A DNA stretch of 64,000 nt from Aerococcus sanguinicola (lineage in GTDB: Bacteria > Bacillota > Bacilli > Lactobacillales > Aerococcaceae), in assembly GCF_008726925.1 (NCBI RefSeq), contig NZ_VYWO01000002.1, positions 194,439 through 258,438 on the forward strand, read 5' to 3'. The notes under the pieces are model-generated. The model saw only the letters and a list, made by a program, of their open reading frames with translations. It was not told where the DNA came from and did not search any database. Made by a program: the position numbers and the translations under genes. This document shows, one piece after another, positions 8,363 through 17,191 of the stretch (its first letter is position 1; every line of letters starts with the position of its first letter).

Positions 8363-9222
8363 CCAATTTTTCCAGCAAGGATTTGTTGGATCATCCAGGC
8401 CACGCCATCTTCGCGGTTGCTAGGGGCAAGGCCGCGCGCCTGCCTTTGGACGGCAGGGTCAGCATTCCCCATGGCATAGCTGTGGCCAGTCACCGCAAAC
8501 ATGGACAAGTCATTGTAGGAGTCGCCGATGCTTAGGGCTTCGTTTTTGTCATAGCCTGCTGCTTCGAGGTACTGGGTCAGAGCCTGGCCCTTACTGGCCT
8601 TGGCTTGGGTGATTTCAACATTGTTGGGCCCCGAAGAGGAGATGGTCAGTTGGCCCTCGCCTCTGAATTGATCGAAGAAGGCTTGACGCAAGTCTTCCTG
8701 GTCAGTGAAGAAGATCAGTTTAAGGAAGTCTTGCTGGGGCAGGTCCCTGAGCGTGCCGAAGTCTCGGATGAAAGCTTTGGCTTGGCCAGGGTCGGGACTT
8801 GCTAGCTGGATCCCTGCTTGGCGGTGGCTGGCGGCTTGTTCTTTGAGGAAACGGTCAATGCCTTGCTGGTAGCGGGCAGGATCGGAGGTGTAATAGGCCT
8901 CCTGACTGATTAGCGAATAAGGGAGCTGGGCTTGGTCAAGGAAGTCACGCATGGCACGGACCTGGTCTTGGGGCAGGGGGTGTTGCTTAAGAGCTTGGCC
9001 CTGGGCAGAGGAGACCAAGGCCCCGTTGAGGTTGATCATAGGCACTTGGAGCCCCTGCATGCCGATGATGTTTCGGGCAGCGGCATAGCCCCGTCCTGTG
9101 ACCGGGAGAAATTCGATGCCGTGTTCAATGGCTTGGTGGATAGCCCGGTAGGTCTGCGGGCTAATAATGCCTTGGGGTGTGAGGAGGGTGCCGTCGATAT
9201 CAGAAGCAATAATTTTAATCAT
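8359..9222 (-). CDS. Cof-type HAD-superfamily sugar phosphatase
   Basis: 287 residues. Motif I DIDGTLL near residue 8, a C2B-type cap domain (about 85-190), and motif IV GDSYNDLSMF near residue 235 followed by the usual MGNA segment. These Cof/YidA-like enzymes dephosphorylate sugar phosphates or nucleotides in the cytosol. AAAGGA precedes the ATG. Convergent with the M18 aminopeptidase; it is the only minus-strand gene in the first 15 kb. Confidence 0.9.
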   Translation of the reverse strand: MIKIIASDIDGTLLTPQGIISPQTYRAIHQAIEHGIEFLPVTGRGYAAARNIIGMQGLQVPMINLNGALVSSAQGQALKQHPLPQDQVRAMRDFLDQAQLPYSLISQEAYYTSDPARYQQGIDRFLKEQAASHRQAGIQLASPDPGQAKAFIRDFGTLRDLPQQDFLKLIFFTDQEDLRQAFFDQFRGEGQLTISSSGPNNVEITQAKASKGQALTQYLEAAGYDKNEALSIGDSYNDLSMFAVTGHSYAMGNADPAVQRQARGLAPSNREDGVAWMIQQILAGKIG

Positions 9223-9384
9223 GTGATGGATCCTTTCTTTAATGGTTTCTTATGCCTATCTTAAAATACTCGCCCTCATTTGTCAGCCCCATAGCCCGTC
9301 TTGAGAAGGCTTTGCCAGGGGCTAGCTCCAGCTTCTACCGAGAGTCATAAGGGGCTTTGTTTTAATTTTGTCTTTGAACTTGTT

Positions 9385-9412
9385 ATAATGATAATATAAG
9401 TAAGCGCTATCG
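9385..9412 (+). promoter_or_regulatory. Promoter -10 with possible cre site
   Basis: A TATAAT lies at about 9384-9389 upstream of the lipoprotein gene. AGTAAGCGCTATCG at 9399-9412 matches 12 of 14 positions of the CcpA operator consensus TGWAARCGYTWNCW, placed at or just after the expected transcription start, which would fit carbon-catabolite repression. Confidence 0.4.
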
Positions 9413-9438
9413 CATTTGTTAGAAAAGGAGAGATTCGG

Positions 9439-10137
9439 ATGAAAATGTCAAAATTTGCTAGTAAGTTACTCTTAGCTTCCAGTGTCTTCCTCTTGGCGGC
9501 TTGTAGCCAGGATTCTGCACAGAATAATGAAGCGGGAACCGTTAGCCAGGCCGATACCACCAGTCAAGCTGGGGAGGCAGTAGCGGATAGCCAAGCCGAC
9601 TCCAAGCAAAGTCAAGATGGCCAAGACGAAGCCTCTTCAGAGGATGCAAGTGATGCAAGTGGTGCTGAGGACGCCTCAAGCGACCAGGCTGCTGATGCTT
9701 CCGCTGATGAAGCTAAAGATGGGGAAGGCGTCACAGTTCAGGGCTCTGCCCAGGGCGATGACTACCCTTACGGTGTATCTGCTGAGAATGTTGGTGCAAT
9801 CCGTTTCGTGATTCCTCATACGGTTGCTAATGCGCCACAAAATATTAACTTAGATAATAACGAAGGCTATGTGAATATCCCGGGCCAAGGGAACTTTGCC
9901 ATGCAGATTAAGCAGGTACCAACCAAGACCATCCAAGTCTTCTCGGCCCAATTACCTGGTCAAATCCGTGACATTAAGGTCAATACCGTTGTCGAAGTCG
10001 ATAATGACCAAGCGGACTTCCCTAAAGAATGGTACCTCTATTATAATGAACAAGGTGGCATTTCCCTAGCAGCCCCTAACTTTGCTGGGAATACCACAGC
10101 CGACCAAGCTAATACCATGCAAGAATATTTGAATTAG
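9439..10137 (+). CDS. Lipoprotein with Ser/Asp/Ala-rich linker, unknown domain
   Basis: 232 residues. The signal peptide ends in lipobox LAAC (Cys23). A low-complexity acidic stretch follows to about residue 105, typical of a flexible cell-wall spacer. A folded domain of about 125 residues, rich in Val, Asn and Gln, makes up the C-terminal half. I do not recognise it. It is surface-anchored and followed after 10 bp by the DUF2829-like gene, so the two may be cotranscribed. Confidence 0.75.
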   Translation: MKMSKFASKLLLASSVFLLAACSQDSAQNNEAGTVSQADTTSQAGEAVADSQADSKQSQDGQDEASSEDASDASGAEDASSDQAADASADEAKDGEGVTVQGSAQGDDYPYGVSAENVGAIRFVIPHTVANAPQNINLDNNEGYVNIPGQGNFAMQIKQVPTKTIQVFSAQLPGQIRDIKVNTVVEVDNDQADFPKEWYLYYNEQGGISLAAPNFAGNTTADQANTMQEYLN

Positions 10138-10147
10138 GAGAACTTGA

Positions 10148-10369
10148 ATGACTTTTGAAGAAATTTTACCCCAATTAAAAGCTGGCGCCCGTATTATCCG
10201 GGAGGGTTGGTCTGGCGCCGAAGAGTATGTCTGCTATGTGTCAGGCCAGGAATATGAGGGCCGTCCCGTGACTCCTTATTTCTTGATTGCTGTCGCTGGT
10301 GAAGGCTTTAGTGTCTTCCAACCTACTGTTTGCGACCTCTTAGCTGAAGATTGGCGCCTGGTTGACTAA
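10148..10369 (+). CDS. DUF2829 (Tad2-like) small protein
   Basis: 73 residues with the whole DUF2829 pattern: N-terminal FEEILPQLKAGARIIREGW, a central strand region around Pro40-Phe44, and C-terminal DLLAEDWRLVD. DUF2829 proteins are mostly phage-encoded; the Tad2 branch is known to sequester Thoeris immune signal molecules. Here the gene stands in a chromosomal row between a lipoprotein and an SDR gene with no phage genes around it. The anti-Thoeris role is an inference from family, and a housekeeping nucleotide-binding role is equally possible. GGAGAAC precedes the ATG. Confidence 0.7.
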   Translation: MTFEEILPQLKAGARIIREGWSGAEEYVCYVSGQEYEGRPVTPYFLIAVAGEGFSVFQPTVCDLLAEDWRLVD

Positions 10370-10370
10370 G

Positions 10371-11135
10371 ATGGTATCTTTTCAGAGCTTTACCCAAGCC
10401 AAGCCACTTCGTCAGCCGCTCAAGGTCCTGGTAACGGGAGCGGCATCAGGCATTGGCCAGGCCCAAGCCCAGGCTTTTCTTGAGGCAGGGCACCAGATAC
10501 TAGCGGTGGACCGGGCCCCCATGGATTGGCTGGCTCCTTCCTCCCAGGTGAGGACTTGCCAAGTTGACTTGAGCCAGCCTGAAGCCCAGGAAAGCATCAG
10601 TCAGCTTCTAGCAGAAGGGGGCGGTTTAGATGTCCTCTGCAATACAGCAGGGATCTTGGACGACTACCTGCCCCTAGCTGAAACGAGCTTGGACTGCTGG
10701 CAGGAGGTCTTTCAGACGAATGTGGATAGCCTCTTCTATGTGACCCAGGCGGCCTTGCCTTATCTGCTGGCGGCACCGAGTTCACGAGTGATTAATATGG
10801 CCTCCATTGCGGGTTTGACCGCTGGAGGTGGGGGTATTGCCTATACCGCAGCCAAGCATGCCATCGTCGGCTTTACCAAGCAGCTGGCCTATGACTACGC
10901 CAGCCAGGGGCTCCGAGCCAATGCGATCGCTCCGGGAGCGGTGGCTACGCCGATGAATGCTAAGGATTTCCAAGGCGAAGCAGAGCTCGCCCGCTGGGTA
11001 GCAGACCAAACGCCGACGAAACGCTGGGCTAATCCGGAAGAAATTGCGGCCTTGACCCTCTTTCTAGCCAGCGATGGGGCGGATTATATCCAGGGCGCTG
11101 TGATTCCAGTCGATGGCGGTTGGCTGATTCGCTAA
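10371..11135 (+). CDS. Short-chain dehydrogenase/reductase (FabG-like)
   Basis: 254 residues from ATG 10371, one base after the previous stop; a TTG at 10362 in the same frame is an alternative. Motifs of classical SDRs are present: TGAASGIG for nucleotide binding near the N-terminus, NTAG, catalytic Ser before YTAAK, and the PGAVATPM segment. It is a cytosolic NAD(P)H-dependent oxidoreductase. It resembles 3-oxoacyl-ACP reductase, but the isolated position, away from any fatty-acid operon, argues for a different substrate. Confidence 0.85.
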   Translation: MVSFQSFTQAKPLRQPLKVLVTGAASGIGQAQAQAFLEAGHQILAVDRAPMDWLAPSSQVRTCQVDLSQPEAQESISQLLAEGGGLDVLCNTAGILDDYLPLAETSLDCWQEVFQTNVDSLFYVTQAALPYLLAAPSSRVINMASIAGLTAGGGGIAYTAAKHAIVGFTKQLAYDYASQGLRANAIAPGAVATPMNAKDFQGEAELARWVADQTPTKRWANPEEIAALTLFLASDGADYIQGAVIPVDGGWLIR

Positions 11136-11164
11136 CCTAGTTTTAGAGGAATAAGTCCAAGGGG

Positions 11165-11217
11165 TTGACAAGTGTAGCTCAACCCCTTATACTTTAAGTG
11201 TAAGGTTTACAAATGTA
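11165..11217 (+). promoter_or_regulatory. Copper-responsive promoter with two cop boxes
   Basis: TTGACA (11165-11170), 17-bp spacer, TATACT (11188-11193). GACAAGTGTA (11167-11176) overlaps the -35 and TACAAATGTA (11208-11217) lies just past the start site. Both match the CopY operator KACANNTGTA and start 41 bp apart. A CopY-type repressor would block the promoter until copper rises. No copY gene is in this window, so the repressor must be encoded elsewhere. AAGGGGTTGA/TCAACCCCTT (11160-11187) also forms a palindrome. Confidence 0.85.
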
Positions 11218-11243
11218 GACGGAAAAGAAAGGAGCAGGATGAG

Positions 11244-13709
11244 ATGACAAAAGCAAGTTACCCCATCACAGGTATGTCCTGTGCTTCCTGTGCCCAAACC
11301 ATTGAACGCGCAGTCAGCGGGATGGATGCCGTTGATGAAGCCAATGTTAACTTAGCAACAGAGAAGTTGACGGTGACCTATGATGAAGGTCGCTTGAGTC
11401 CCCAAGACATTGCCGAAGAAGTTGAGGAGGCAGGCTACCACTTAGAATTAGCGGAGGAGAAGGAAACTTTCGCTATTACTGGGATGTCTTGTGCCTCTTG
11501 TGCCCAAACCATTGAAAAGGCGGTTTCAGCTTTAGATGGTGTGGAAGCCGCCAATGTGAACTTGGCGACGGAAGAGATGCAAGTGGCCTATGATAGGGAC
11601 CAAGTTGCTTCTCAAGATATTGTTCAGGCCGTTGAGGAATCAGGCTACCAAGCCCAGACCAAGTCAACGGTTAAACGCGCAGACAAGAAAGAACAGAAGG
11701 ATGCCCAAATCCAAGGGCTCTGGCGGCGTTTTGTTTGGTCAGCGATCTTTGCAGTTCCCCTGCTTTACTTAGCCATGGGGGATATGGTTGGCTTACCTAT
11801 ACCCAGCGCCTTAGATCCTATGGCCCATCCCTTGGCCTTCGCTTTTACCCAGCTGGCCCTCGTCCTTCCCGTTCTTATCTTGAACCGTGAATTCTTTACA
11901 ACGGGCTACAAGGCTCTCTTTAAGGGCCACCCGAATATGGATTCCTTGGTTGCCTTGGGGACTAGTGCAGCCGTACTCTACAGTCTCTTTAGCACCTGGA
12001 AGATTAGCCAGGGGGATGCGTCCTATGCCATGCGTCTCTACTATGAATCTGCTGGGGTGATCCTTACCCTGATTACCCTGGGCCGGTATTTTGAGAATGT
12101 ATCCAAGGGCAAGACCTCTGAAGCTATCCAGAAATTAATGGATCTAGCGCCGGAAACCGCTCGCTTGGTCCGCGATGGCCAAGTGGTTGAAGTAGGCGTT
12201 GACCAGCTTCAGCCTGGCGATATCTTACAAGTTCGTCCAGGGGATAAGATCCCAGTTGATGGTGAGATTATCAAGGGCCAATCTGCTGTGGACGAATCGA
12301 TGATTACGGGTGAATCCATGCCTGTTGATAAAAAGGTCGGCGATTCCGTCGTTGGGGCTTCGATCAATAGCAATGGGAGCTTCCAAATGAAGGCCAGCAA
12401 GGTGGGCGAAGATACGAGCTTGGCCCAGATTGTCCGCCTAGTAGAAGAAGCTCAAGGGTCTAAGGCACCCATTGCGCGGCTAGCAGACAAGGTATCCGGT
12501 GTCTTTGTACCGGTTGTGATTGTCCTAGCTGTTGTTTCAGCCTTAGCCTGGTGGTTAATTGGTGGGGAGTCCTGGAACTTCGCCATCACCATCCTCGTAT
12601 CTGTCCTAATTATTGCTTGTCCCTGTGCGCTCGGTCTCGCCACGCCAACGGCTATCATGGTGGGTACCGGTAAGGGGGCAGAGAATGGTGTCCTCTTCAA
12701 GAGTGGGGATGCCCTTGAAACAGCCCAAGAAGTGACGACGATTGTCTTCGATAAGACAGGGACGATTACAGAAGGTAAGCCGGTCTTGACTGACTTAGAG
12801 ACTTATAGTGAACTGAGCTCAGAGGAAGTCCTCCGCTTGAGCGCTTCAGCTGAGCAAGGTTCTGAACACCCGCTTGCCCAAGCGATTATTGAGGGAGCGC
12901 AAGATGCTAACTTAGACTTGGAAGAGAGCGATGACTTCGAGGCCTTGAGCGGCCGTGGTATCCGCGTTCGTCTGTCAGGTCAGAGCCTGTACTTGGGCAA
13001 TGCCCAACTGATGGCAGACCAAGGGATTGATATTAAAGTAGCGGAAGAACAAATGGATCGTTTGGCTGCTGAAGGCAAGACCCCTATGCTGCTGGGACGG
13101 GACCGCGAGCTCTTGGGCCTAGTGGCGGTGGCCGATACTGTCAAGGAAGATAGTCAAGCGGCCATCCAAGCCCTTCATGAGATGGGGCTGAAAGTCGTGA
13201 TGCTAACGGGGGATAACCGTCGGACAGCTGAAGCCATTGGCCGCCAGGTGGGTATTGACCAAGTGATTAGTGAGGTCCTACCCGAAGACAAGGCCCGCCA
13301 AGTAGCTAAACTCCAAGACCAGGACCACAAAGTCGCCATGGTAGGGGATGGGATCAATGATGCCCCTGCCTTAGCCCAAGCGGATGTCGGGATTGCTATT
13401 GGCTCAGGGACTGATGTCGCAATTGAATCCGCAGATATTGTCCTCATGCAGTCTAGTCTGTTGGATGTTCCAACCAGTATAGAATTGAGTCGGGCAACCA
13501 TTAAGAATATTAAGGAGAACCTCTTCTGGGCCTTTGCCTATAATGTCTTAGGGATTCCAGTTGCTATGGGCCTCCTCCATATCTTCGGTGGGCCCCTCCT
13601 CAACCCTATGATCGCTGGGGCAGCGATGAGCTTTAGCTCGATTTCTGTCCTCTTGAATGCCCTTCGTTTGAAAGGCTTTAAACCATCCAGTCAGGAGGTG
13701 AAAGCATGA
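11244..13709 (+). CDS. copA: Copper-exporting P1B-type ATPase
   Basis: 821 residues. Two N-terminal heavy-metal domains each carry GMSCASC. The transmembrane CPC motif (IIACPCALG) is near residue 460, the phosphorylation site DKTGT follows, then SEHPLA (the P1B His-Pro pair) and the hinge GDGINDAP. All are intact, and CPC plus the cop-box promoter makes Cu(I) export the likely role. The stop codon overlaps the start of copZ by four bases (ATGACCAAG after GAAAGC). Confidence 0.95.
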   Translation: MTKASYPITGMSCASCAQTIERAVSGMDAVDEANVNLATEKLTVTYDEGRLSPQDIAEEVEEAGYHLELAEEKETFAITGMSCASCAQTIEKAVSALDGVEAANVNLATEEMQVAYDRDQVASQDIVQAVEESGYQAQTKSTVKRADKKEQKDAQIQGLWRRFVWSAIFAVPLLYLAMGDMVGLPIPSALDPMAHPLAFAFTQLALVLPVLILNREFFTTGYKALFKGHPNMDSLVALGTSAAVLYSLFSTWKISQGDASYAMRLYYESAGVILTLITLGRYFENVSKGKTSEAIQKLMDLAPETARLVRDGQVVEVGVDQLQPGDILQVRPGDKIPVDGEIIKGQSAVDESMITGESMPVDKKVGDSVVGASINSNGSFQMKASKVGEDTSLAQIVRLVEEAQGSKAPIARLADKVSGVFVPVVIVLAVVSALAWWLIGGESWNFAITILVSVLIIACPCALGLATPTAIMVGTGKGAENGVLFKSGDALETAQEVTTIVFDKTGTITEGKPVLTDLETYSELSSEEVLRLSASAEQGSEHPLAQAIIEGAQDANLDLEESDDFEALSGRGIRVRLSGQSLYLGNAQLMADQGIDIKVAEEQMDRLAAEGKTPMLLGRDRELLGLVAVADTVKEDSQAAIQALHEMGLKVVMLTGDNRRTAEAIGRQVGIDQVISEVLPEDKARQVAKLQDQDHKVAMVGDGINDAPALAQADVGIAIGSGTDVAIESADIVLMQSSLLDVPTSIELSRATIKNIKENLFWAFAYNVLGIPVAMGLLHIFGGPLLNPMIAGAAMSFSSISVLLNALRLKGFKPSSQEVKA

Positions 13710-13903
13710 CCAAGACTTATCAAGTATCCGGCCTCAAGTGCCAAGGCTGTAAGGAGAATGTCGAACAAGCACTCAGCCAAGTTTTCGGTGTGGAAAGCGC
13801 CGAAGTCGACCTCGACCAAAAGCAAGTCACCGTTAGCGGGGACTATGAACTAGCAGATCTGAAAGAGGCCCTAGCTGGAACGAATTACCAGTTGGAAGTA
13901 TAA
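13706..13903 (+). CDS. copZ: Copper chaperone CopZ
   Basis: 65-residue single heavy-metal-associated domain. The metal site reads [11 protein letters not shown], so CxxC is intact. It would carry Cu(I) in the cytosol to CopA or to the CopY repressor. Translationally coupled to copA and followed by a terminator, closing a two-gene copper operon. Confidence 0.92.
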   Translation: MTKTYQVSGLKCQGCKENVEQALSQVFGVESAEVDLDQKQVTVSGDYELADLKEALAGTNYQLEV

Positions 13904-13918
13904 GTGAATTTAATGACA

Positions 13919-13954
13919 AGCCAAGCGAGATGTTTTCTTCGCTTGGCTTTTTTT
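13919..13954 (+). terminator. Intrinsic terminator of copAZ
   Basis: AAGCCAAGCGA pairs with TCGCTTGGCTT, followed by T residues. Confidence 0.88.
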
Positions 13955-14075
13955 ATGGAAACTTTTCAAAAGATTGGATACAATGTGCATATAAATGATA
14001 GAAAATACCGGTTTGTGATTCGCTTCGTTTATTGCTATAATTCGATAAACAAAGATATTTTTAGGAGGAGCTATT

Positions 14076-14987
14076 ATGACCTATTTAAAAAGACAACCCT
14101 TTGCAATGTCGGGGTTGATTCTGGCTTTGGCCACCTTGGGTAATTTACTGCAGTCTTATGGAACGGGCTTACGTCTTGTTTTAGGAGCCTTTGCTTGGAT
14201 TCTATTTATTCTCTATACGGTGAATTTATTTCTTAGTTTTTCTAGCTTAAAAGAAGAAATGCAAGCCCCACTACCAGCTTCTGTCTTTCCTACTTATCCA
14301 ATGGCTTTGATGATACTGTCAACTTATTTAAACCCGTTATTGAAGCTGCCTCTTGGCTTGGCTGAAGGCATTTGGTATTTTGCTCTGATTTTTAATTTAT
14401 TATTAGCAGGACTTTATATAATTCGCTACCTTCCCCAGCGCAAGATGACAGTGGTTTTCCCCTCTTGGGGGGTTATCTTTGTGGGCTTTGTGGTGGCTAG
14501 TGTCACTGCGCCGGTCTATGGTAATTTTCTTTTGGGACAAATTTTATTTTGGTTAGGCCTCTTAGGAGGCGTTGCTGTAATGCCCTTTATGCTTTACCGG
14601 GTTTATATCATGCGCGATTTGCCGAAGCCAGCACAAATGACAACGGCTATTCTATGTGCCCCATTCTCTCTGCTAGTAGCAGGATATGTTAATAGTTTTA
14701 AAACGCCCTCGCAAGCCTTGTTAGCTTTCTTACTTATTCTTGCCCAATTGCTCTATTTTACTGTTCTGGCCCAACTCCCTCGGCTACTGCGCTTGGGTTT
14801 CTTCCCGACTTCTGCGGGTCTAACCTTTCCCTTGGTCGTTTCAGCCCTATCTTTGAAATTGGCGCTCCCAGTTTTAGGTTGGCAACTAGCAGGGACGAAT
14901 CTTTTGCTTCTTGTGGAAACAGTCTTAGCAATAGGGATTGTTGCTTATGTCCTTTATGGTTATGCCAAACTGATCTTTAAATCCTAG
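14076..14987 (+). CDS. TDT-family (TehA/SLAC1-like) transporter
   Basis: 303 residues, strongly hydrophobic, about ten predicted membrane helices, starting MTYLKRQPFAMSGLIL. Layout and length fit the tellurite-resistance/dicarboxylate transporter (TDT) family of anion channels and carriers. Ribosome site AGGAGGAG sits 7 bp before the ATG. Single gene between two terminators. Substrate is not readable; tellurite, sulfite or an organic acid are all possible in the family. Confidence 0.75.
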   Translation: MTYLKRQPFAMSGLILALATLGNLLQSYGTGLRLVLGAFAWILFILYTVNLFLSFSSLKEEMQAPLPASVFPTYPMALMILSTYLNPLLKLPLGLAEGIWYFALIFNLLLAGLYIIRYLPQRKMTVVFPSWGVIFVGFVVASVTAPVYGNFLLGQILFWLGLLGGVAVMPFMLYRVYIMRDLPKPAQMTTAILCAPFSLLVAGYVNSFKTPSQALLAFLLILAQLLYFTVLAQLPRLLRLGFFPTSAGLTFPLVVSALSLKLALPVLGWQLAGTNLLLLVETVLAIGIVAYVLYGYAKLIFKS

Positions 14988-15008
14988 TTACTAATTAAAA
15001 TATCAAGT

Positions 15009-15060
15009 CAAAAAGGCACTGGCTAAGCCCTCTGGTGGAGAGGGCAGCCAGTGCCTTTTC
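15009..15060. terminator. Bidirectional terminator
   Basis: AAAAGGCACTGGCT and AGCCAGTGCCTTTT enclose a second small hairpin (GCCCTC/GAGGGC). T-tracts on both strands serve the converging TDT transporter and PrdB-like genes. Confidence 0.88.
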
Positions 15061-15074
15061 TTTATGGATTTTTT

Positions 15075-15917
15075 TTATAAGGCTCTCGGATTTTTAATAA
15101 TAATTGGTTGGGGATCCTCAACCTGGTCAGGAAGGACTAAACCTGTATGGTCTTTCCAGACATAGGGTGGATAGTAGATCAATTCCCCGCCACCGGTTCT
15201 AGCAAATTCAAGAGCTTCATGAGCAATCACTTCATGCATGTGATAGTCGTAAGCACTAGAGAAGGTTTCTCCGAGTGGGGCGTCGACAATGTACATGCGT
15301 GGTGGACGAATCCGTTCAGCAATATGAGGGAAGTGCCCAACTAGAACTGTTCGGATGCCACGGCTTTCGATTTCTCGAGCGACCAATCCCACGGACTGGT
15401 GACACATAAATCAGCCAGGCGAGAGTAGGACGAGGTCTACTTGGTTCTCCTCGAGTGTTTCTGCAATCTGCTTGGCGGTCACTTCAATCAGCACATCAAC
15501 GCGGGGAACATGTCCCATCCAAGAAATATTGACTGGAGAAACCTCACCGATAATATTTTTCTCAGCCATCTTACGAAGGGTCTTCAGAGGATAGACCACA
15601 TCGAGGTCACGGTGGGCTGCTTGGTTAGGATAGCGCACGTGGGTAATCGTTAAATCACTGTAGTCCACATCTCCTGGGATGATACGGTATGACGAATCAC
15701 CTGTAAGAATAAAGGGCTTATCCGTTCTCAAATGAACCCCCGTTGAAGCTGCAATGGCTACACGAAGATCAGAAAGAGGTTTGTCGATCACGGGTGCAAT
15801 CTGTGGGGGCTCTTTCCAGGTAAGAGTCATGGCTTCTAAATTATGAGACTTTTTAGTCTGTGCCTCAATGGTCTGCCGGTCATGGTTGGTAGGCATGGTT
15901 GAATCAATATGTTTCAT
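15075..15917 (-). CDS. PrdB/GrdB-family selenoprotein with in-frame UGA (copy 1)
   Basis: Start is ATG 15917 behind a perfect AGGAGGTGATC. The frame meets TGA at complement 15411-15413 and continues open to 15075, giving 280 residues if TGA is read as selenocysteine (U169). Flanks read LLSPG-U-FMCHQSVGL, so a UxxC redox pair results (Cys172). The paralog at 37405-38091 has TGA at the same site with homologous sequence on both sides. PrdB is the selenoprotein subunit of D-proline reductase, about 240 residues with UxxC; no prdA is here, so a stand-alone redox role is more likely. Divergent from the dehydrogenase-like operon. A plain nonsense mutation is unlikely because both paralogs share it. 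Confidence 0.82.
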
Positions 15918-16085
15918 ACGATCACCTCCTATAAACAATATTTCACATACTAGGGTTAGTATAGACGAACGGGGGATAAGAGTCAATTAAAGCTTTTTTG
16001 TTTATTAGGCAAAAAAATGAATATTTGCTATAATGTGAATGACTTACACAAGTGTTGCTTTGATATAGAAAAGGGTGGCAGTAAT

Positions 16086-17162
16086 ATGAATCAGCTTGAA
16101 ATAGGAAAAAAATCGATTTTGAATCTAGATCAGTTACAAGTTATCGCTGAGCAATTTCCTCTTTTACAGGCAATTGATAAAGATGGCGAAGTCGTTAATG
16201 CGGAATTATTATCTGATTTAACAGATGACCAGCTGCTTGAATTGATGCGGCGCATGGTCTTTGCCCGCGCTTTCGATGAACAAACTAATTCTTATTCCCA
16301 ACAAGGACGCATGGGCTTTTACGCTCCCTCAAAGGGGCAGGAAGCTGCTATGATCGCAAGCCACTTTGCTTTTGCTAAAGAAGATTTTCTCTTTGGCTCT
16401 TACCGCGATATGCCCCAATTATTAATGCATGGGGCTTCCGTTGCAGATATTTATAATTGGTCCAAGGGGCACGTCAACGGGTCAACTTTTATCTATGATA
16501 AAGGGATCCAGGCTGCCCTGCCGCAAATCATTATTGGAGCTCAATTGGTTCAAGCCCAGGGCAATGCTTTAGGGCAAAAATTAAATGCTTCTCCCCAAGT
16601 CACCTTTACCTATATTGGAGATGGTGGCACGTCGCAAGGCGATAGCTATGAAGCGATGAATTTTGCTGGAGTTTACCAAAGTCCTTTAATTATCTTTATT
16701 CAAAATAATGGCTACGCCATCTCAACGCCTCTGGATCAACAGACCCAGGCCCAGACCCTTGCCCAAAAGGCGGTAGCTGCTGGGATACCAGGCGTCCGTG
16801 TAGATGGCAATGATGCTTTAGCGACTTATTGTGTTGCCAAAGAAGCCCGTAACTATGCGGCATCAGGTAATGGGCCAGTGGTCGTAGAATTAGTAACCAA
16901 CCGCATGGAGCCGCATTCGACCATGGGGGATGACCCAATGCGCTACCGTGACCAGGCCTCGCTTGACTATTGGCAAGCGAGAGACCCTCTCTCTCGTTAC
17001 GGCCAGTATTTATCGCAGAAGGGCCTATATTCCAAAGAAACAGAAGAAAAATTCTATGAAGACGCATTGGAAACGATCAAGCAAGGAATGGCAGAGAGTG
17101 AAGCAACAGAGCCGATGCGCTTAGAGGATAGCTTTGCTTGGCAATATCCACAATCTAATTAG
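16086..17162 (+). CDS. 2-oxoacid dehydrogenase E1 alpha subunit (PdhA-like)
   Basis: 358 residues from ATG 16086 (AAAGGGTGG upstream; earlier in-frame ATG at 16017 overlaps the -10). Thiamine-diphosphate motif GDGGTSQGD and the NN pair near residue 200 are visible, with FYAPSKGQEA and SYRDMP upstream as in pyruvate/branched-chain E1 alpha. It would decarboxylate a 2-oxoacid with the E1 beta partner. An extended -10 (TGCTATAAT, core 16029-16034) precedes it. The usual partner E3 (dihydrolipoamide dehydrogenase) is not in this operon. Confidence 0.88.
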   Translation: MNQLEIGKKSILNLDQLQVIAEQFPLLQAIDKDGEVVNAELLSDLTDDQLLELMRRMVFARAFDEQTNSYSQQGRMGFYAPSKGQEAAMIASHFAFAKEDFLFGSYRDMPQLLMHGASVADIYNWSKGHVNGSTFIYDKGIQAALPQIIIGAQLVQAQGNALGQKLNASPQVTFTYIGDGGTSQGDSYEAMNFAGVYQSPLIIFIQNNGYAISTPLDQQTQAQTLAQKAVAAGIPGVRVDGNDALATYCVAKEARNYAASGNGPVVVELVTNRMEPHSTMGDDPMRYRDQASLDYWQARDPLSRYGQYLSQKGLYSKETEEKFYEDALETIKQGMAESEATEPMRLEDSFAWQYPQSN

Positions 17163-17191
17163 CTGTTAACCTGAAGAGAGAGGAGCGACTT

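Noticed and set aside
15075-15986. Reading the two half-ORFs as a pseudogene broken by a nonsense codon
   Set aside because: The paralog at 37405-38091 has the same UGA at the same place with both halves conserved, and the residue pattern UxxC matches the known selenoprotein family.
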